Shown here in pieces: positions 61,877 through 64,000 of a stretch of 64,000 nt of DNA. The notes under the pieces were generated by a model that saw only the letters and a program-made list of their open reading frames with translations, was not told where the DNA came from and did no database searches. Source of the stretch: Halochromatium roseum (GTDB lineage Bacteria > Pseudomonadota > Gammaproteobacteria > Chromatiales > Chromatiaceae); NCBI RefSeq assembly GCF_016653315.1, contig NZ_NHSH01000051.1, forward strand, positions 26,934-90,933, written 5' to 3'. The translations under genes were made by a program, and so were the position numbers. Position 1 is the first letter of the stretch, and every line of letters begins with the position of its first letter.

Positions 61877-61929
61877 GCTGCGATTCCTTGGAGAGGGAAC
61901 ATGGGGCGGTTCGGATTGGCGTGAGGATC

Positions 61930-61973
61930 GCGCTTGGCTAGCGTCAGTGATGCGCTTGGCTAGCGTCAGTGAG
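61930..61973. repeat. 22-bp direct duplication
   Basis: A unit of 22 bases beginning gcgcttggctagcgtcagtg is present twice, differing only at its last base. It overlaps the 3' end of the gene at 61966-62940. Confidence 0.93.
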
Positions 61974-62940
61974 TCCGTGCATCGACTGGGGTGCTCGCGT
62001 CCTGCTGTGCTTGAGGTCCCTCGCCGGCAGGAGCGGGGTAGGGCACCAAGAGTTCGTAGTCGACCAAGGCCCAGAGTGTGCGCCCGTGACGGCTCAGCAG
62101 TCCGCCCGGCGCTGACTCGGACCTGGACGCGCACTCCGACGCGCACTCGGACGCGGGGCGCACAATCACATGCCGGGCCTTGTGATCCAGCACATCCCAG
62201 CCAAGCGCGCGCAAGCCCTGCCGTGCCTCTTGGCAGAGCGCGTGCAGCTCGGTCTGCGTCAGATAGCCCTGTTGCGAGGCGGTCTCGGCATCGACCCCAT
62301 CGATCCAGCGATAGATCAGCACGTACAGCCGCTCCCAGTCGTAGGCCACCCTGGCGCCCTCGGGCTGAGCAGCCTGATCCTCGGCCAACACGCGGTCGTA
62401 CCACCAGCGGCGGTGGTCGATACGGCCGAGCTGCCAGTCGAGATAGCGGGTGGCCGGCGAGTAGATCGCCAGCGGTGCCTTGGTCGGGATGCGCGGGCCA
62501 GCACGGGCGCGCAGGCGTTCCAGATTGGCGAATTCCTCGAACGGTGACAGGAATTCACTCACCGCGATGCGATCGCGCTCGGCCCAGTCGAGCGGCTCGC
62601 TTGGCGGAATCGAGATCAGCGCTTCTTGTGCGAAGCGGCTGAACTTGACCACCAGGGCGAAGCCGGCGCGCGCCGGATGCGCGACCGGCACCCGATACAC
62701 GGCGCCGGTCGCCCCGGCGAGCTGGCGACCGACTTTGCGCAGCCGATCACCGACGAACCACTGCGAGGGCACGATCGACTCCAACACCGGCCAGCCATGG
62801 CGGGTGACAAAGAGGTCACCCGACTGCTTGCCACGCAGATGCAGGTAATCGACCCCGAGCACCCGGCGCCGCAGCGACTCGGGGGCGCTATCGAAGGCGC
62901 GGGGCTGATGATGATGTCGACGGAAATCAAACTGTTCCAA
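61966..62940 (-). CDS. Conserved hypothetical protein, possibly kinase-like
   Basis: The 324-residue product has no signal or membrane helix. Near the end, LDHKARHVIVRP resembles the catalytic loop of protein or aminoglycoside kinases, and LWALVDYELL lies where a DFG-like motif would be, but the match is weak. It starts 12 bases after the stop of the following gene (minus strand), so both are probably co-transcribed. The C terminus has Glu/Ser/Ala and Pro-rich stretches encoded by small repeats. Function unknown. Confidence 0.6.
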   Translation of the reverse strand: MEQFDFRRHHHQPRAFDSAPESLRRRVLGVDYLHLRGKQSGDLFVTRHGWPVLESIVPSQWFVGDRLRKVGRQLAGATGAVYRVPVAHPARAGFALVVKFSRFAQEALISIPPSEPLDWAERDRIAVSEFLSPFEEFANLERLRARAGPRIPTKAPLAIYSPATRYLDWQLGRIDHRRWWYDRVLAEDQAAQPEGARVAYDWERLYVLIYRWIDGVDAETASQQGYLTQTELHALCQEARQGLRALGWDVLDHKARHVIVRPASECASECASRSESAPGGLLSRHGRTLWALVDYELLVPYPAPAGEGPQAQQDASTPVDARTH

Positions 62941-62952
62941 ATGAACGACCCC

Positions 62953-64000
62953 TCAGCGCTCGTCCGGCTCGAGGAACGGCAGGTCGAGCAAGCGCTGGTA
63001 GTCATCCGGGCTGCCACCCTGCAGGCAGCACTCGATGATCCGCTGTCCGGTCGGCAGCAGATCGGGACCGAGGAAGGCCTTGAGTTCGCGGTGGAAGAAG
63101 TCGGTGAGGATGGCGGCGCCTTGGTCGTAGGCCGCCGGGCCGACCTCGGGCTGATGCTCGACCTCGAAGAACCAGTTCCCGATCGTGCTGCCCTCCATCA
63201 TGATGCTGCCAGGGGTGTAGCCGAGCAGCGAACAGCGCGACGGCCGCATGCGGTTAGCGGCAAAGCGGGCGCCACCGCGCCGCGCGAAATACTCGCGGGC
63301 AATCCACTGCGGCATGAAGCCGACCTCCCAGATGCCGATGTGCTGGTTCGGGATCAGCACATAACGCACCTCAGGCGTCTCGATGATCTGATTCAGCAGC
63401 AGGTTGGCGTGATCGACCATGCGTCCGGTCGCGAACGGCCAGTAGGAGCCAACGCCCTCGGAGGTCATGCCCGCGGTCTCGACGATGCTGGGGTTGGCGT
63501 GACCACGCGGCGCGACCAGGCGCCATAGCCAGGCCAACGCGGGTGGCAGCAGATGGAACAGGCCGACGATGCCGTAGGTGGGCCGCGCGGCGCTGCACGG
63601 CGGTGTGCGCACGCCCATGCTGCGCACGTCGACATCGACAGCGCCGTTCACCACATCCGGGATGATCTTGCGCGGGATGACCACGCGCGGGTTCGGGCAG
63701 GGTTCGCCTGGGGCGTCCTCGATGTGTTCCCAGATCAGGGTGGTGGCGCCGGGGCGGCCCTCGATGTTGAGGAACAGCAGCGGCTCCGGCGGGTGCACGG
63801 TGAGCGCCTCGATGTGCGGATCGGTGCCGTAGCGGTCGATGTGGTTACAGCGCACGAACCAGGCCTCTTCGGCATCGATCAGGGTCAGCTTGCCGTTGCC
63901 CTTCTCCAGCGACGGATGGCAGAGCGCCATGTCATCGGTCACCGGGCGCAGATCGCAGCCCTTGGGTAGGGTGAATTTGCGCTTCTCGCCGGTCTCGAGG
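62953..64000 (-). CDS. Large conserved protein, partial (PEP carboxykinase-like, possibly DUF4914)
   Basis: The frame is open to the right edge, so the 5' part of the gene is missing and the window holds the last 349 or so residues. Features are LPKGCDLRPVTDDMALCHPS, LLFLNIEGRPGATTLIWEHI, VETAGMTSEGVGSYWPFATG, and TPGSIMMEGSTIGNWFFEVE. The SEGVGSYWPFATGRMVDHAN segment is reminiscent of phosphoenolpyruvate carboxykinase-type proteins and I believe it fits DUF4914, but I cannot confirm this. It is co-directional with the kinase-like gene 12 bases downstream. Confidence 0.6.
   Translation of the reverse strand, partial: LETGEKRKFTLPKGCDLRPVTDDMALCHPSLEKGNGKLTLIDAEEAWFVRCNHIDRYGTDPHIEALTVHPPEPLLFLNIEGRPGATTLIWEHIEDAPGEPCPNPRVVIPRKIIPDVVNGAVDVDVRSMGVRTPPCSAARPTYGIVGLFHLLPPALAWLWRLVAPRGHANPSIVETAGMTSEGVGSYWPFATGRMVDHANLLLNQIIETPEVRYVLIPNQHIGIWEVGFMPQWIAREYFARRGGARFAANRMRPSRCSLLGYTPGSIMMEGSTIGNWFFEVEHQPEVGPAAYDQGAAILTDFFHRELKAFLGPDLLPTGQRIIECCLQGGSPDDYQRLLDLPFLEPDER

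Noticed and set aside
61877-62404. N-terminal extension of the OFA transporter
   Set aside because: The upstream 176 codons are open but Arg/Gly-rich, and they overlap the next gene. The transporter begins at the ATG at 61876, just before its first helix.

Overview
The window is GC-rich, densely coding DNA with short intergenic gaps. The gene content best fits an anaerobic or facultative gammaproteobacterium, most likely a purple sulfur bacterium (Chromatiaceae). The evidence is gammaproteobacterial versions of dksA, gluQ, nhaR, purM-purN and zwf-gnd; a CbbY-like phosphatase usually linked to the Calvin cycle; a DUF2499/DUF3593 (Ycf49-like) membrane protein typical of phototrophs; the oxygen-independent ubiquinone hydroxylases UbiU and UbiV; a periplasmic Hyb-type uptake [NiFe] hydrogenase; a nickel importer; and multihaem c cytochromes. 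The assignment is inferred, because no photosynthesis or rRNA gene lies in the window.

Layout. 0-5 kb: a 13-bp tandem repeat, a PhoU-like DUF47 protein, a HAMP-only membrane sensor, gluQ, dksA and a CbbY-like phosphatase. 5-11.3 kb: a carbohydrate locus with two divergent glycosyltransferases, a HAD phosphatase and a GH13 subfamily 18 phosphorylase, probably making and recycling a glycosylglycerate-type compatible solute. It ends in a small lipoprotein with a Kunitz-like cysteine pattern. 11.3-15.6 kb: nikR divergent from nikMLQO, an ECF-type nickel importer that would supply the hydrogenase at 40-46 kb. 15.6-20.7 kb: a MITE-like element, DUF2288, a glycosyltransferase, a CWC protein, nhaR and purM-purN. 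21-27.3 kb: a molybdopterin oxidoreductase, a Tat-exported binding protein with no permease, a membrane diguanylate cyclase and an ATP-grasp-like protein, possibly one sensing unit. 27.3-31.4 kb: decayed accessory DNA with toxin-antitoxin pieces (ParD, MazF-like, VapBC, an antitoxin with a nonsense codon), an AAA fragment and a shortened Uma2 gene.

31.4-39.2 kb: a HAD hydrolase, a PEBP protein, zwf-gnd-glgX (glycogen breakdown into the oxidative pentose phosphate pathway) and a Nudix hydrolase. 39.8-46 kb: hybOABCD followed by a second copy of the MITE-like element. 46.2-54.5 kb: an EHD/dynamin-like GTPase, an EF-hand protein, an HD-GYP phosphodiesterase, ubiV and ubiU, a YhcC-type radical SAM protein and a glycine-zipper lipoprotein. 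55-59 kb: a three-gene electron-transfer module (seven-haem membrane cytochrome c, cytochrome b, eight-haem OTR-like cytochrome c). 59-64 kb: a DAACS symporter, an OFA-family MFS transporter, a protein with weak kinase-like motifs, and the 3' part of a large gene that runs off the right edge.

Short direct tandem repeats (7-22 bp units) are unusually frequent. They sit at gene ends, in linkers and even inside purM, hybO and the cytochrome operon. Most strong gene calls rest on recognisable catalytic or metal-binding motifs. Function within the cytochrome module, the Kunitz-like lipoprotein and the binding protein-cyclase pair is inference.
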